This document shows, in pieces, positions 44,449 to 52,869 of a stretch of 64,000 bases of DNA. How positions within the stretch are numbered: the first letter of the stretch is position 1; each line of letters starts with the position of its first letter. The notes under the pieces were generated by a model. It was given only the letters and a program-made list of their open reading frames with translations, did no database searches and was not told the DNA's origin. Where the stretch lies: positions 1-64,000 of the forward strand of contig JAHDKT010000035.1 of the NCBI GenBank assembly GCA_018436725.1. The letters run 5' to 3'. A program made the translations under genes and the position numbers. The stretch is from Synergistaceae bacterium (GTDB lineage: Bacteria > Synergistota > Synergistia > Synergistales > Aminobacteriaceae).

Positions 44449-44477
44449 AGGGTATCCCCCTCATGATGATCTGTCAA
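44449..44477 (-). promoter_or_regulatory. galE-galT promoter
   Basis: On the minus strand, TTGACA (44477-44472), a 17-base spacer and TACCCT (44454-44449) precede galE. An ATCCGG/CCGGAT inverted repeat (about 44415-44439) lies in its leader. Confidence 0.6.
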
Positions 44478-44564
44478 GCGGTATTCACATCCGCCGGTTC
44501 ACGTCCGCTGCGCCTCGGGACTCCGAAGCTGCGGGAAATCATCCTGTGTAAATTGAAAAAATAA

Positions 44565-44593
44565 TTGACAGGTAGCCTCCTCTTGGCTACACT
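44565..44593 (+). promoter_or_regulatory. mgl-galK promoter with inverted repeat in the spacer
   Basis: TTGACA (44565-44570), a 17-base spacer and TACACT (44588-44593) form a strong promoter. GTAGCC (44572-44577) and GGCTAC (44585-44590) are a perfect inverted repeat filling the spacer and touching the -10 box, an ideal position for a repressor operator. Confidence 0.7.
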
Positions 44594-44667
44594 TGATCGG
44601 GGGAAAACCCCGCTGACGTCCGTGGTCGTCCATGGCGCGATATCTTTGCAGAGGAGGTTTTTCGAAA

Positions 44668-45675
44668 GTGAAGAGAACAGTCGGACTTGCGGTACTCATC
44701 GGTATATGCGGGCTTTTTCTTATGGCGGGAGGCGTTTTTGCGGCGAATCTCGAGATAGGGTGCGCCATCTATAAATTCGACGACACCTTCATGACCGGCG
44801 TCCGGAACGCCATCGCCGAGGCGGCCAAGGGCAAGGCGAAAGTCGACATCGTCGACAGTCAGAACTCCCAATCCACCCAGAACGACCGGGTCGACATGTT
44901 CATCACCAAGAGGATGAACGCCCTCGCTATCAACCCCGTGGATCGTACAGCGGCGGGCGTCATCATCGACAAGGCCAAGGCCGAGAACATCCCGGTGGTC
45001 TTCTTCAACCGCGAACCTCTTCCCGAGGATATGCGGAAGTGGGACAAGGTCTACTACGTGGGGGCGCGGGCGGAGGAGTCCGGCACGATGTCCGGGCAGA
45101 TCATCGTCGACTTCTGGAAGAGCCACCCCGAAGCGGATAGAAACGGCGACGGCGTTCTTCAGTACGTCATGCTGAAGGGGGAGCCGGGGCACCAGGATGC
45201 GGAGCTTCGTACGGAATTCTCCATCAAGGCCGTGACCGACGCCGGAATCAAGGTCGAGAAGCTTGCCGAGGACACGGGACTTTGGGACAGAGTCCGCGGG
45301 CAGGAGAAGATGGCGGCGTTCCTCGCGGCGCACGGCGAGAAGATCGAGGCGGTCTTCGCCAACAACGACGACATGGCTCTCGGAGCGATCGAGGCGCTGA
45401 AGGCGGCGGGCTACTTCAAGGACGGCAAGTTCATGCCCGTGGTAGGCGTCGACGCCACCGCTCCGGCGATTCAGGCGCTCGAAGATCGTACGCTTCTTGG
45501 AACGGTTCTCAACGACGCCGTCAACCAGGGTGTCGCGACCTTCAATCTCGCCTACGTCATGGCCAAGGGCGAAACCCCGACGGAAGAGAACTGCGGGTAC
45601 GCCATCAGCGACGGCAAGTACGTCTGGGTTCCCTACAGAAAGGTGACCCTCGAAAACGTAGCGGAGTTCAAATAG
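44668..45675 (+). CDS. mglB: Galactose/glucose ABC transporter, periplasmic binding protein
   Basis: The 335-residue protein has a signal peptide (VGLAVLIGICGLFLMAGGVFA) and the MglB pattern: IGCAIYKFDDTFMTGVRNAI, NALAINPVDRTAAGVIIDKAK, VVFFNREPLP, VFANNDDMALGAIEALKAAG and VVGVDATAPAIQALE. It binds D-galactose or D-glucose. GTG 44668 has GAGGAGG upstream; the frame opens earlier but with no signal-peptide-like residues. A hairpin after the gene may raise its mRNA level relative to mglA, which is common for binding-protein genes. Confidence 0.94.
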   Translation: MKRTVGLAVLIGICGLFLMAGGVFAANLEIGCAIYKFDDTFMTGVRNAIAEAAKGKAKVDIVDSQNSQSTQNDRVDMFITKRMNALAINPVDRTAAGVIIDKAKAENIPVVFFNREPLPEDMRKWDKVYYVGARAEESGTMSGQIIVDFWKSHPEADRNGDGVLQYVMLKGEPGHQDAELRTEFSIKAVTDAGIKVEKLAEDTGLWDRVRGQEKMAAFLAAHGEKIEAVFANNDDMALGAIEALKAAGYFKDGKFMPVVGVDATAPAIQALEDRTLLGTVLNDAVNQGVATFNLAYVMAKGETPTEENCGYAISDGKYVWVPYRKVTLENVAEFK

Positions 45676-45701
45676 AGTATCTTTCGCGGATAGACAACTT
45701 C

Positions 45702-45727
45702 GAAAGGGAGGCTCATGCCTCCCTTTC
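45702..45727 (+). terminator. Attenuator-like hairpin between mglB and mglA
   Basis: GAAAGGGAGGC and GCCTCCCTTTC form a perfect 11-bp stem around TCAT. The following T content is modest, so partial termination or mRNA protection is more likely than full termination. Confidence 0.6.
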
Positions 45728-45793
45728 TTCGCTATCTCTCCCGAGCTTTCCCGCTGCGGGAGCGATAGAGGCATGCGGAGGGAAGGTGTCTTC

Positions 45794-47317
45794 GTGGACA
45801 AGAACGATCTTTTTGCTCTGGAAATGCGGAATGTGTCGAAGGCCTTTCCGGGGGTGCAGGCGCTTCGCGATGTGACGCTGCAAGTTCGCCCCGGAACGGT
45901 GCACGCGCTCATGGGGGAGAACGGCGCAGGGAAGTCGACGCTCATGAAGTGTCTCTTCGGGCTGTATTCTCTCGACGAGGGGGATGTGTTGCTTGAAGGC
46001 TCCCCCGTTGCCATCTCCAGCTCGCGCGAGGCGCTCGATCTCGGCATCTCGATGATCCACCAGGAGCTGCACCCCATACCGGCCCGTTCGGTCATGGAGA
46101 ATATCTGGCTCGGCAGGGCGCCCCTCAGGAAAGTGGGACCGATGCGCTTCGTCGACAGAAAGACCATGGAACGGATGACGGAGAATCTCATGAAGGAGCT
46201 GGAGCTGGATATCTCTCCCCGCAGCCTTGTGCGCACTCTCTCCGTCTCCAAAATCCAGTCGATGGAGATCGCGAAGGCCGTCTCGTACAACGCCCGCATC
46301 ATCGTCATGGACGAGCCGACCTCCTCGCTTACCGGGCACGAGGTGAGCCACCTGTTCAAGATCATCCGAAGCCTGAAGGCGCGGGGCATCTCCATAATCT
46401 ACATCTCCCACAAAATGGAGGAAATTCTCGAAATAGCGGACGAGGTCACCATCATGAGGGACGGCCGGAAGGTCGGGACGTGGCCCGCGAAGGAGCTGAC
46501 GACCGATCTCATCATCTCCCGGATGGTGGGGCGCGAGATAACGAACCGCTTTCCGCCGAGGCGGAACACGCCCTCCGACGAGCCCGTGCTCGAGGTGCAG
46601 GGGCTCACGTCTCCATTCCCCAAGTCGTTCCGCGACGTCTCCTTTACGCTGCGCCGGGGGGAGATCCTCGGCGTCGGGGGGCTCGTCGGCGCGCAGCGGA
46701 CCGAGGTCATGGAGGCGCTCTTCGGCCTTCGTTCCCTTGAATCGGGGAAGGTGCTGCTCGGGGGCAGGGAGGCCGATCTTTCAACGCCGATCAAGGCGAA
46801 GCGGCACGGAATGGCCTTTCTGACGGAGGAGCGCAGGGCCACCGGCATCTTCCCGGTGCTCACAGTCGAGTTCAACCTTCTCGTGGCGCACCTCGGAAGC
46901 TACATCGGACGCATGAGACTGCTCGAACAGCGCCGGATGCGCAGGGACGCGCGCGAGAGCATCGAGAGGCTTGCCGTCAAGACGCCCTCTCCCCGGAGGC
47001 TGATCCGCGACCTCTCCGGAGGCAATCAGCAAAAGGTGCTCTTCGCCCGCTGGCTTCTGATCAATCCGGAGATTCTTATCCTCGACGAGCCGACGCGAGG
47101 CATCGACGTCGGCGCCAAGTACGAAATCTACTCGATCATGTCGGAGTTGGCCGCCCGGGGGAAGAGCATCATCATGATCTCCTCGGAGATGCCTGAGCTG
47201 CTCGGGATGACGGACAGAATCCTCGTGATGAGTCAGGGGCGGCTTGCTGGAATTGTCAAGACGCAGGAGACCTCCGAAGAGGATATCATGCGGCTTGCTA
47301 CGAAGTTCGTGGCGTAG
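45794..47317 (+). CDS. mglA: Galactose ABC transporter ATP-binding protein (two NBDs)
   Basis: The 507 residues contain two ATPase domains in tandem, matching the MglA length. The first has Walker A GENGAGKST (41-49), the signature-like LSVSKIQSMEIAKA and Walker B VMDEPTSSL. The second has a degenerate Walker A (GVGGLVGAQRTE), a canonical LSGGNQQKV signature and ILDEPTRGIDVG, as usual for sugar importers of this type. GTG 45794 with GGAGGGAAGG upstream is preferred over ATG 45773, which lacks a ribosome site. It energises uptake with mglB and mglC. Confidence 0.94.
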   Translation: MDKNDLFALEMRNVSKAFPGVQALRDVTLQVRPGTVHALMGENGAGKSTLMKCLFGLYSLDEGDVLLEGSPVAISSSREALDLGISMIHQELHPIPARSVMENIWLGRAPLRKVGPMRFVDRKTMERMTENLMKELELDISPRSLVRTLSVSKIQSMEIAKAVSYNARIIVMDEPTSSLTGHEVSHLFKIIRSLKARGISIIYISHKMEEILEIADEVTIMRDGRKVGTWPAKELTTDLIISRMVGREITNRFPPRRNTPSDEPVLEVQGLTSPFPKSFRDVSFTLRRGEILGVGGLVGAQRTEVMEALFGLRSLESGKVLLGGREADLSTPIKAKRHGMAFLTEERRATGIFPVLTVEFNLLVAHLGSYIGRMRLLEQRRMRRDARESIERLAVKTPSPRRLIRDLSGGNQQKVLFARWLLINPEILILDEPTRGIDVGAKYEIYSIMSELAARGKSIIMISSEMPELLGMTDRILVMSQGRLAGIVKTQETSEEDIMRLATKFVA

Positions 47318-47348
47318 CCTGAACTGACGAGGGAGGAAGGACATTCTT

Positions 47349-48359
47349 ATGGAGTCGAAAAAGACGCTTCTCGGTTCTTCGCTGCATTTTCTTTCGCAGA
47401 ACGCCATCTTCGTCGTTCTGGTCGTACTGGTACTGCTTATCGCCGTGGTGGACCCGCGGTTCCTCTCGTTCGCCATACTGCGGGACGTTCTTATGCAGAG
47501 TTCCACGCGGGCTATCATGGCCCTGGGCGTGGCGTTCATTCTGATCACCGGAGGAGTCGACCTTTCCTCGGGGCGGATGGTGGGCTTCGCTGCCGTCATC
47601 GCCGCCTCGATGCTCCAGATACCCGAGTACGCACGGCGATTCTACCCCGCGCTGCCCCATCTTCCCGTCTTCCTTCCGATCGTGCTCGCCGTGGTCGCCT
47701 GCATGCTCTTCGGAATGGTCAACGGGCTGATCGTGGCGAAGCTTCATGTCCCGCCGTTCATCACGACGCTCGGCACGATGGTCGTCGTCTATGGAATCAA
47801 CTCTATCTACTTCGACATGCCGCCGAATAACTCGCAGCCCATCGGAGGTCTCCGGCCCGATTTTACCGCGCTTGGCTCGGGGAGGATAATGAACGTCCCG
47901 GTCATCATCCTCATAGCGCTCGCGGTGGCGGTGATCGTCTGGATTCTCTTCAACAAGACGCAGCTCGGCATGAACATGTACGCGATCGGAGGCAACAGAG
48001 AGGCTGCCATCGTCTCCGGAGTGAACGTCGTCCTGACGCTCATCGTCCTCTACGCCATCGCGGGGGCGCTGTACGGCGTTGCCGGCGTTCTTGAGGCGGC
48101 CCGTACCGGCGGTGCGACAAACAACTACGGAAACATGTACGAACTCGACGCGATCGCCGCGTGCGTCGTGGGAGGCGTCTCGACGACGGGCGGCGTCGGG
48201 ACGGTGCCCGGAGTGCTCGCGGGCGTGCTGATTTTCGGCGTCATCAACTACGGACTCACCTTCATCGGCGTGAACCCCTACTGGCAGCTCATCGTCAAGG
48301 GGCTTATCATCGTGGCCGCGGTCTCCTTCGACATCAGGAAGTATATTGCGAAGAAGTAA
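47349..48359 (+). CDS. mglC: Galactose ABC transporter permease
   Basis: The 336-residue protein has eight to ten membrane helices, with ALGVAFILITGGVDLSSGRMVGF, NGLIVAKLHVPPFITTLGTM, GMNMYAIGGNREAA and TTGGVGTVPGVLAGVLIFGVINYGL typical of MglC. It forms the homodimeric channel for galactose. GGGAGGAAGG precedes the ATG. galK follows after 30 bases. Confidence 0.94.
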   Translation: MESKKTLLGSSLHFLSQNAIFVVLVVLVLLIAVVDPRFLSFAILRDVLMQSSTRAIMALGVAFILITGGVDLSSGRMVGFAAVIAASMLQIPEYARRFYPALPHLPVFLPIVLAVVACMLFGMVNGLIVAKLHVPPFITTLGTMVVVYGINSIYFDMPPNNSQPIGGLRPDFTALGSGRIMNVPVIILIALAVAVIVWILFNKTQLGMNMYAIGGNREAAIVSGVNVVLTLIVLYAIAGALYGVAGVLEAARTGGATNNYGNMYELDAIAACVVGGVSTTGGVGTVPGVLAGVLIFGVINYGLTFIGVNPYWQLIVKGLIIVAAVSFDIRKYIAKK

Positions 48360-48389
48360 CGAGCGAAAACCGCACGGAAGGAGCACTTC

Positions 48390-49571
48390 ATGGATAGTTG
48401 CGGTATCCTGGCGCTTTTCGACAAGGTGTACGGCCGCTCCGAGGGAGCGGAGGCCTTCTTCGCTCCCGGCAGGGTCAACCTCATCGGGGAGCATACGGAC
48501 TACAACGGAGGGCACGTTCTTCCCTGCGCCCTGACCTTCGGAACATACATAGCGGCACGCAGACGGACCGACGGCTGGGTGCGATGCTTCTCGGGGAACT
48601 ATCCCGAAACCGGGGTTGTCCGGTTCGAACTGGAGGAGATGGCGAACGACCCCCGGCACGGGTGGGCGAACTACCCGAAAGGGGTCGTGCGCGTGTTCCG
48701 CGACAACGGCTTCCCCGTCGATTCCGGACTCGATATGGTTGTCCGGGGGGATATGCCCTCGGGGGCGGGGCTCTCTTCGTCGGCGTCGATCGAAATGGCG
48801 ACCGCGGTGATGCTCTCCTCTCTCTTCTCCCTCGGACTGGAGGACGAGGAGGGGCGCGTCAGGATGGCGTTGCTCTGCAAGGATGTCGAGAACGGGTTCA
48901 TCGGCGTGAACAGCGGCATCATGGATCAGTTCGCCGTCGCGCTGGGACGCGCCGGAACCGCGCTCTTTCTCGACTGCGCGACGCTCGAACGGCGCTATGT
49001 TCCCGTCGATCTCGGGGAGTACGAGATCGTAGTGATGAACACGAACAAGAGCAGGATGCTCGTGGAGTCGAAGTACAACGAACGGAGATCGGAGTGCGAA
49101 CAGGCGCTTGCCGATCTCCGCAGGGCGGGCGCTCCGATCTCCTCGCTCTGCGATCTTTCCGCCGGCGAGTTCTTCGGTTGGGAGGACGCCGTCGCCGACC
49201 CGGTGTGCCGCCGCCGCGCCAGACACGCCGTTCTGGAGAACGGGCGGGTGCTCGCCGCCGTCGATGCGCTGACCTCGGGGAGGATCGACGATTTCGGCCG
49301 CCTGCTGAACGAATCGCATCTCTCCTTGCAGTTCGATTACGAGACCACGGGGAGGGAGCTTGACTGCCTCGCCGAACTCTCCTGGCAGCGCGAAGAGTGT
49401 CTTGGAGCGCGGATGACGGGCGCTGGTTTCGGAGGCGCCGCGCTGGCTGTCGTACGGCGCGACGGCGCGGCGGAGTTCATTCGCTTTGTGGGGGAGCGCT
49501 ACGGAAGGTATATCGGCTACGACTGCGCATTCTACAGGAGCGTCGCGGCCGACGGGGCGCGCAGGCTCTAA
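48390..49571 (+). CDS. galK: Galactokinase
   Basis: The 393-residue GHMP kinase has the galactokinase signature FAPGRVNLIGEHTDYNGG near the N-terminus, the ATP-binding loop MPSGAGLSSSASIEMA, the catalytic base region NSGIMDQFAVALG and the C-terminal GARMTGAGFGGAALAVV. It phosphorylates imported galactose for GalT. GGAAGGAG precedes the ATG. It ends the mgl operon; a hairpin lies between it and the converging cyclase gene. Confidence 0.96.
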   Translation: MDSCGILALFDKVYGRSEGAEAFFAPGRVNLIGEHTDYNGGHVLPCALTFGTYIAARRRTDGWVRCFSGNYPETGVVRFELEEMANDPRHGWANYPKGVVRVFRDNGFPVDSGLDMVVRGDMPSGAGLSSSASIEMATAVMLSSLFSLGLEDEEGRVRMALLCKDVENGFIGVNSGIMDQFAVALGRAGTALFLDCATLERRYVPVDLGEYEIVVMNTNKSRMLVESKYNERRSECEQALADLRRAGAPISSLCDLSAGEFFGWEDAVADPVCRRRARHAVLENGRVLAAVDALTSGRIDDFGRLLNESHLSLQFDYETTGRELDCLAELSWQREECLGARMTGAGFGGAALAVVRRDGAAEFIRFVGERYGRYIGYDCAFYRSVAADGARRL

Positions 49572-49592
49572 CCGGCTGCGCGTACGGCAAAA

Positions 49593-49632
49593 GAAGCGCG
49601 GCCGGCCGAGGAGCCATGCCCGGTCGCGCTTC
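49593..49632. terminator. Hairpin between galK and the cyclase gene
   Basis: GAAGCGCGGCCGG pairs with CCGGTCGCGCTTC with one mismatch, located between converging genes; no long T tract. Confidence 0.6.
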
Positions 49633-49642
49633 CTGTCTTCTC

Positions 49643-50491
49643 TCAGGGAAGAATCGCGAAGACCCTCGCAGGGAATCCAGAGCCGAAGAACGGCTTGGGG
49701 AACGCGACCACGACGATCGCTCCATGCTCGGGGACCTTGTCGAGGTTCGCCAGCAGCTCGATCTGGTATTTATCCTGCGAAAGAATGTACGCCTCGCAGG
49801 AGTAGTCTCCCTTCGACGTGGATACGCCGGGATCCGTGTCGGTGGGCTCATGCCCTGAAGCGGTGATCTTGCGCTCTTCGTAGAGGTATTTCAGAGCCTC
49901 CATCCCCCAACCGGGGTAGTGCGCCGTTCCGGCGTCGTCTGCGTTACGCATCGCCGCCGCATCCGGCCATTTCTTCGACCAGTCGGTGCGCATGGCCACA
50001 AAAGCGCCCTCCGGCACCGGCCCGTGTTTCTTCTCCCACTCCTTTACGTCGTCGACCGTGAGCGCATAGTCGGGATTCGCCGCCGCTTTTTCGTGGACGT
50101 CGATCACTACGAGCGGAAGCAGCATCTCTTTCACGTCGATCTGATCGAGGGTTCTGGTTCCTTTGATGAAGTGGGCGGGAGCGTCGACGTGCGTTCCCCA
50201 CTGCCCGACATGGCAGAACACCTGGGCGAAAAAGCCGTACCCCATCGTCCCGACGCCCTTGTCGTACCAGTAGATCGTCTCCCGTTTCTCCTTCGGGAAT
50301 CCCGGCCAGTGCGGAATCTCCGTGTCGAAGGTATGCGTCAGGTCGACGAACTCCTTCGCTTTGAGGATATCGTAGATTTCGAGAAGTGAGGGTTCGGCGG
50401 ATGCGGCTCCCGCCATGAAGCAGAACCCCGTGAGCAGCGCGCCCAGAAGAAGAATCCGGAGCGCGGTTTTTTTCGACAAGCGAGCGATCAT
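49643..50491 (-). CDS. Secreted cyclase-family (kynurenine formamidase-like) hydrolase
   Basis: The protein has 282 residues with a signal peptide (TALRILLLGALLTGFCFMAGAASA). The metal-binding signature of the cyclase family is present: VDLTHTFDTEIPHWPG and QWGTHVDAPAHF with His and Asp ligands, later TSKGDYSCEAY and further Asp/His residues. Cytoplasmic members hydrolyse N-formylkynurenine or close polyketide rings; a secreted member may act on an external cyclic or formylated compound. ATG 50491 has GGAGG upstream. It stands alone with no obvious partner gene. Confidence 0.87.
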   Translation of the reverse strand: MIARLSKKTALRILLLGALLTGFCFMAGAASAEPSLLEIYDILKAKEFVDLTHTFDTEIPHWPGFPKEKRETIYWYDKGVGTMGYGFFAQVFCHVGQWGTHVDAPAHFIKGTRTLDQIDVKEMLLPLVVIDVHEKAAANPDYALTVDDVKEWEKKHGPVPEGAFVAMRTDWSKKWPDAAAMRNADDAGTAHYPGWGMEALKYLYEERKITASGHEPTDTDPGVSTSKGDYSCEAYILSQDKYQIELLANLDKVPEHGAIVVVAFPKPFFGSGFPARVFAILP

Positions 50492-50925
50492 TTTCTTTTC
50501 GACCTCCGTTCCAAGACTATCCGGTGATCCTGTATGCTTCGCCCTCCGGAGATACGATCTGAACACTCTTCGGGGGACGGAGGACTGCTGAACGCTGAAG
50601 CGGCTCCGCTCTGTCGTAGGCGCCGACGCATTCCCCCTCCCTTCTTCCTTTCGACCGTCTGTTTTGAAAAACCGGTCTATTTGCTTTTCTTCGGTACTCT
50701 ACCAAAAAGAGGGGACTTTTGCAACAGCGTTGGAGTTCACGCGCAGCGGCAAGAGAGAGACGAAGAGTGTTCCGTAGGGGACGGGAGAGGGTATGGCGGT
50801 GGTGCGCCAAGCAAAAGGAGTGTCGAAAGAACGCCGGGGGGCGAAAGAGGCGAAGGACGGGGCATAGGCATGCACTGCGCAGGAGGTGCGGGAGTTCCGC
50901 CCTTCCTGTGCAGTGCGGATTGCGC
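50492..50925. other. Intergenic stretch without a supported gene
   Basis: About 430 bases between two minus-strand genes. It holds the leader of the cyclase gene and a long imperfect hairpin (50872-50916) behind the MscS gene. The frames here have no ribosome sites and look like random coding. Confidence 0.5.
50872..50916 (-). terminator. Hairpin downstream of the MscS gene
   Basis: GCACTGCGCAGGA pairs with TCCTGTGCAGTGC (one mismatch) with a G/C-rich loop. There is no T tract on the minus strand. Confidence 0.45.
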
Positions 50926-52827
50926 TTATGATCGGGGAGGGTAATCGATGGTCCCGGAGAGCGCAGCGATACGCTCCGGCGGCGTGTCGGGGAAGGGAAA
51001 TTTACCATCGGAGCGCCACTGCCGCACTTCTCTTTCGGCTGCGGTTCCCTTCGCCCTGTCCAGCCCGCCGTCCGAAGCAGTATAGACGGTTGCTGAAGGC
51101 AATGCGAATCCGGAGCCTGCCTTGTCGACGATCTCGCCGACGCGGAAGAGGATGTCCTCCTGGATCGCCATCAGTTCGGACCACTTCTTCGTTTTGACAT
51201 AGGCGAAGACGAGCACGTCGAGCGATGATTTCCCGAAGCCCTCGAAGCGTGCGAAGGGGGCGGGATCGGCGTAGATCTTCGGATGGGCGTGGAGCACGTC
51301 GCGTATCGAGGCCAGTATCCATCGTAGCTGGTCGCGCGTCGTCTCGTAACGGAGGTTGATTGTCTTCTGGAGCAAGGACTTGCTCCGGCGGCTTACATTC
51401 GTAATCTGCATTTTTGCGAGATGGGCGTTCGGGATCGAGATGATCGTCTGATCGAGCGCCTCGATTTTCGTCGTGCGCAGGTCGATGGAGAGCACGGTCC
51501 CCGCCTTGTCTCCGAAGCGGCAGAACTCGCCGACCCTGACGGATTGGTCGCTGAAGAGGATGATGCCGCCTATGATGTTCTCGATGGTCGGCTGCGCCGC
51601 CAGAGAGACCGCCAGACCGGCGACGCCGAATCCGGTGAGGATCGTGGCCAGCGAGAAGCCCATTTCGGAGGCTCCGTACATGATCATGCCTGTCGCGACG
51701 GTCAGGCCGAGCAATCTGCCGAGCGTCCGGACGAGGCTCGCGTTCACTCCGGCGTTGTCGATGCGCGGCGAGAGGATGATCATCTCTCCGACCAGCTCCG
51801 CCAGCCGGACATTCAGCCAGGCCCACCCCATGAGCTGGACTACGGCGAAGATGTTCCGCAGCGCGAGGTAGAGCGAGCCGGTGATGTTCAGCCGCGATTC
51901 TATGACGAAGCCCATGAAGAAGGTCCCCAACGCGAGGGCGACGGGAGGAACGACTCTGAGGGCCTGTCCTATGAAAGGCGTCGATCGGTCGGCGAGTTTC
52001 CGGCAGAAAATCCAGACGCCGGCCAGGGATGAAATGAAGAGCAGGTGCCAGACGATCAGGGCGATCCACTGCCAGAGAGTCTGTTCGTAGACAAGCGCGG
52101 TGGACCACTCGGGAAGGCGCTGCACCCACTTGGGAGGGAAAAACGATCCGGGTGTGGTGATATATTCATGATACGCGTTCTCTGTTGCGCCCGGCAGATA
52201 TGGAAGATGCCGCACCCTGCGGTAGGCGCGTTCCAGTTCGGCGACGGACTCGGCGTCGACAACCCAGTTTCCCTCCTCCTCGCCGGAGGGGATTCGATAG
52301 AGGCGTATCTCGGTCTTCGGAATCGTCCAGCGACCGAGTTTCCGCTCCGCCACCTCCGCAGCACCCGGAATCTGGTCGTAGCGCGGGATACCGACGCGGT
52401 CGAGAATCTCCTTGAGCAACAGCACGCTCTCTCTGGCCTCCTGGAGGCGGACGAGCAGTGGGACGTCGGAGAAGTCGAAGCAGTGCATGGCGCGCTCGAA
52501 ATCATAGAGCGCCCGCCCGGCCTCTTCCAGCGCCTCCTGCGGGTGATGGAAAAGGCTCGGATCGGCGGCCGAGATCTCTTTCGCCTTTTGAAGCCTCCTA
52601 TGGGCGGAGTTCATGTGGTTCATGAATGACTCCATCGTCGCACGGGGCGATGATCGGTCAGCCGGCGCGAGCACTCTGCCCGCGCTGATATGCGCCATAT
52701 CGGCGAAATCGAGGCGAAGGCGCGACGAGGAATCCGTAGAGGCCGCAAGCAAGAAGGCCGTTCCCGATACGAGGAACAGTGCCAGGACTACGATGCGGAG
52801 CAAAACGGCAAAACGGGGTGTTTTCAT
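50926..52827 (-). CDS. MscS-family mechanosensitive channel (paralogue 1)
   Basis: The protein has 633 residues. A signal/TM segment (VLLRIVVLALFLVSGTAFLLAA) is followed by about 210 residues of predicted periplasmic helices. Membrane helices around 240-400 end in the pore-lining MscS segment with TILTGFGVAGLAVSLAAQPTIENIIGGIILFSD. The beta domain has VGEFCRFGDKAGTV, and the C-terminal alpha/beta domain carries the cytoplasmic vestibule. MscS channels release solutes during hypo-osmotic shock; the large N-terminal domain suggests additional sensing. It is a tandem copy of the next gene. Confidence 0.9.
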   Translation of the reverse strand: MKTPRFAVLLRIVVLALFLVSGTAFLLAASTDSSSRLRLDFADMAHISAGRVLAPADRSSPRATMESFMNHMNSAHRRLQKAKEISAADPSLFHHPQEALEEAGRALYDFERAMHCFDFSDVPLLVRLQEARESVLLLKEILDRVGIPRYDQIPGAAEVAERKLGRWTIPKTEIRLYRIPSGEEEGNWVVDAESVAELERAYRRVRHLPYLPGATENAYHEYITTPGSFFPPKWVQRLPEWSTALVYEQTLWQWIALIVWHLLFISSLAGVWIFCRKLADRSTPFIGQALRVVPPVALALGTFFMGFVIESRLNITGSLYLALRNIFAVVQLMGWAWLNVRLAELVGEMIILSPRIDNAGVNASLVRTLGRLLGLTVATGMIMYGASEMGFSLATILTGFGVAGLAVSLAAQPTIENIIGGIILFSDQSVRVGEFCRFGDKAGTVLSIDLRTTKIEALDQTIISIPNAHLAKMQITNVSRRSKSLLQKTINLRYETTRDQLRWILASIRDVLHAHPKIYADPAPFARFEGFGKSSLDVLVFAYVKTKKWSELMAIQEDILFRVGEIVDKAGSGFALPSATVYTASDGGLDRAKGTAAEREVRQWRSDGKFPFPDTPPERIAALSGTIDYPPRS

Positions 52828-52869
52828 CGGATGATCAGCCTCTTTCAGATGACGAAGTCCGCATCTCCG

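Noticed and set aside
47298..49319. A 673-residue minus-strand frame opposite mglC and galK
   Set aside because: Antisense shadow with no start signal.
50534..50944. A 136-residue plus-strand frame between the cyclase and MscS genes
   Set aside because: No ribosome site, Arg/Gly-rich random composition, and it overlaps a hairpin.
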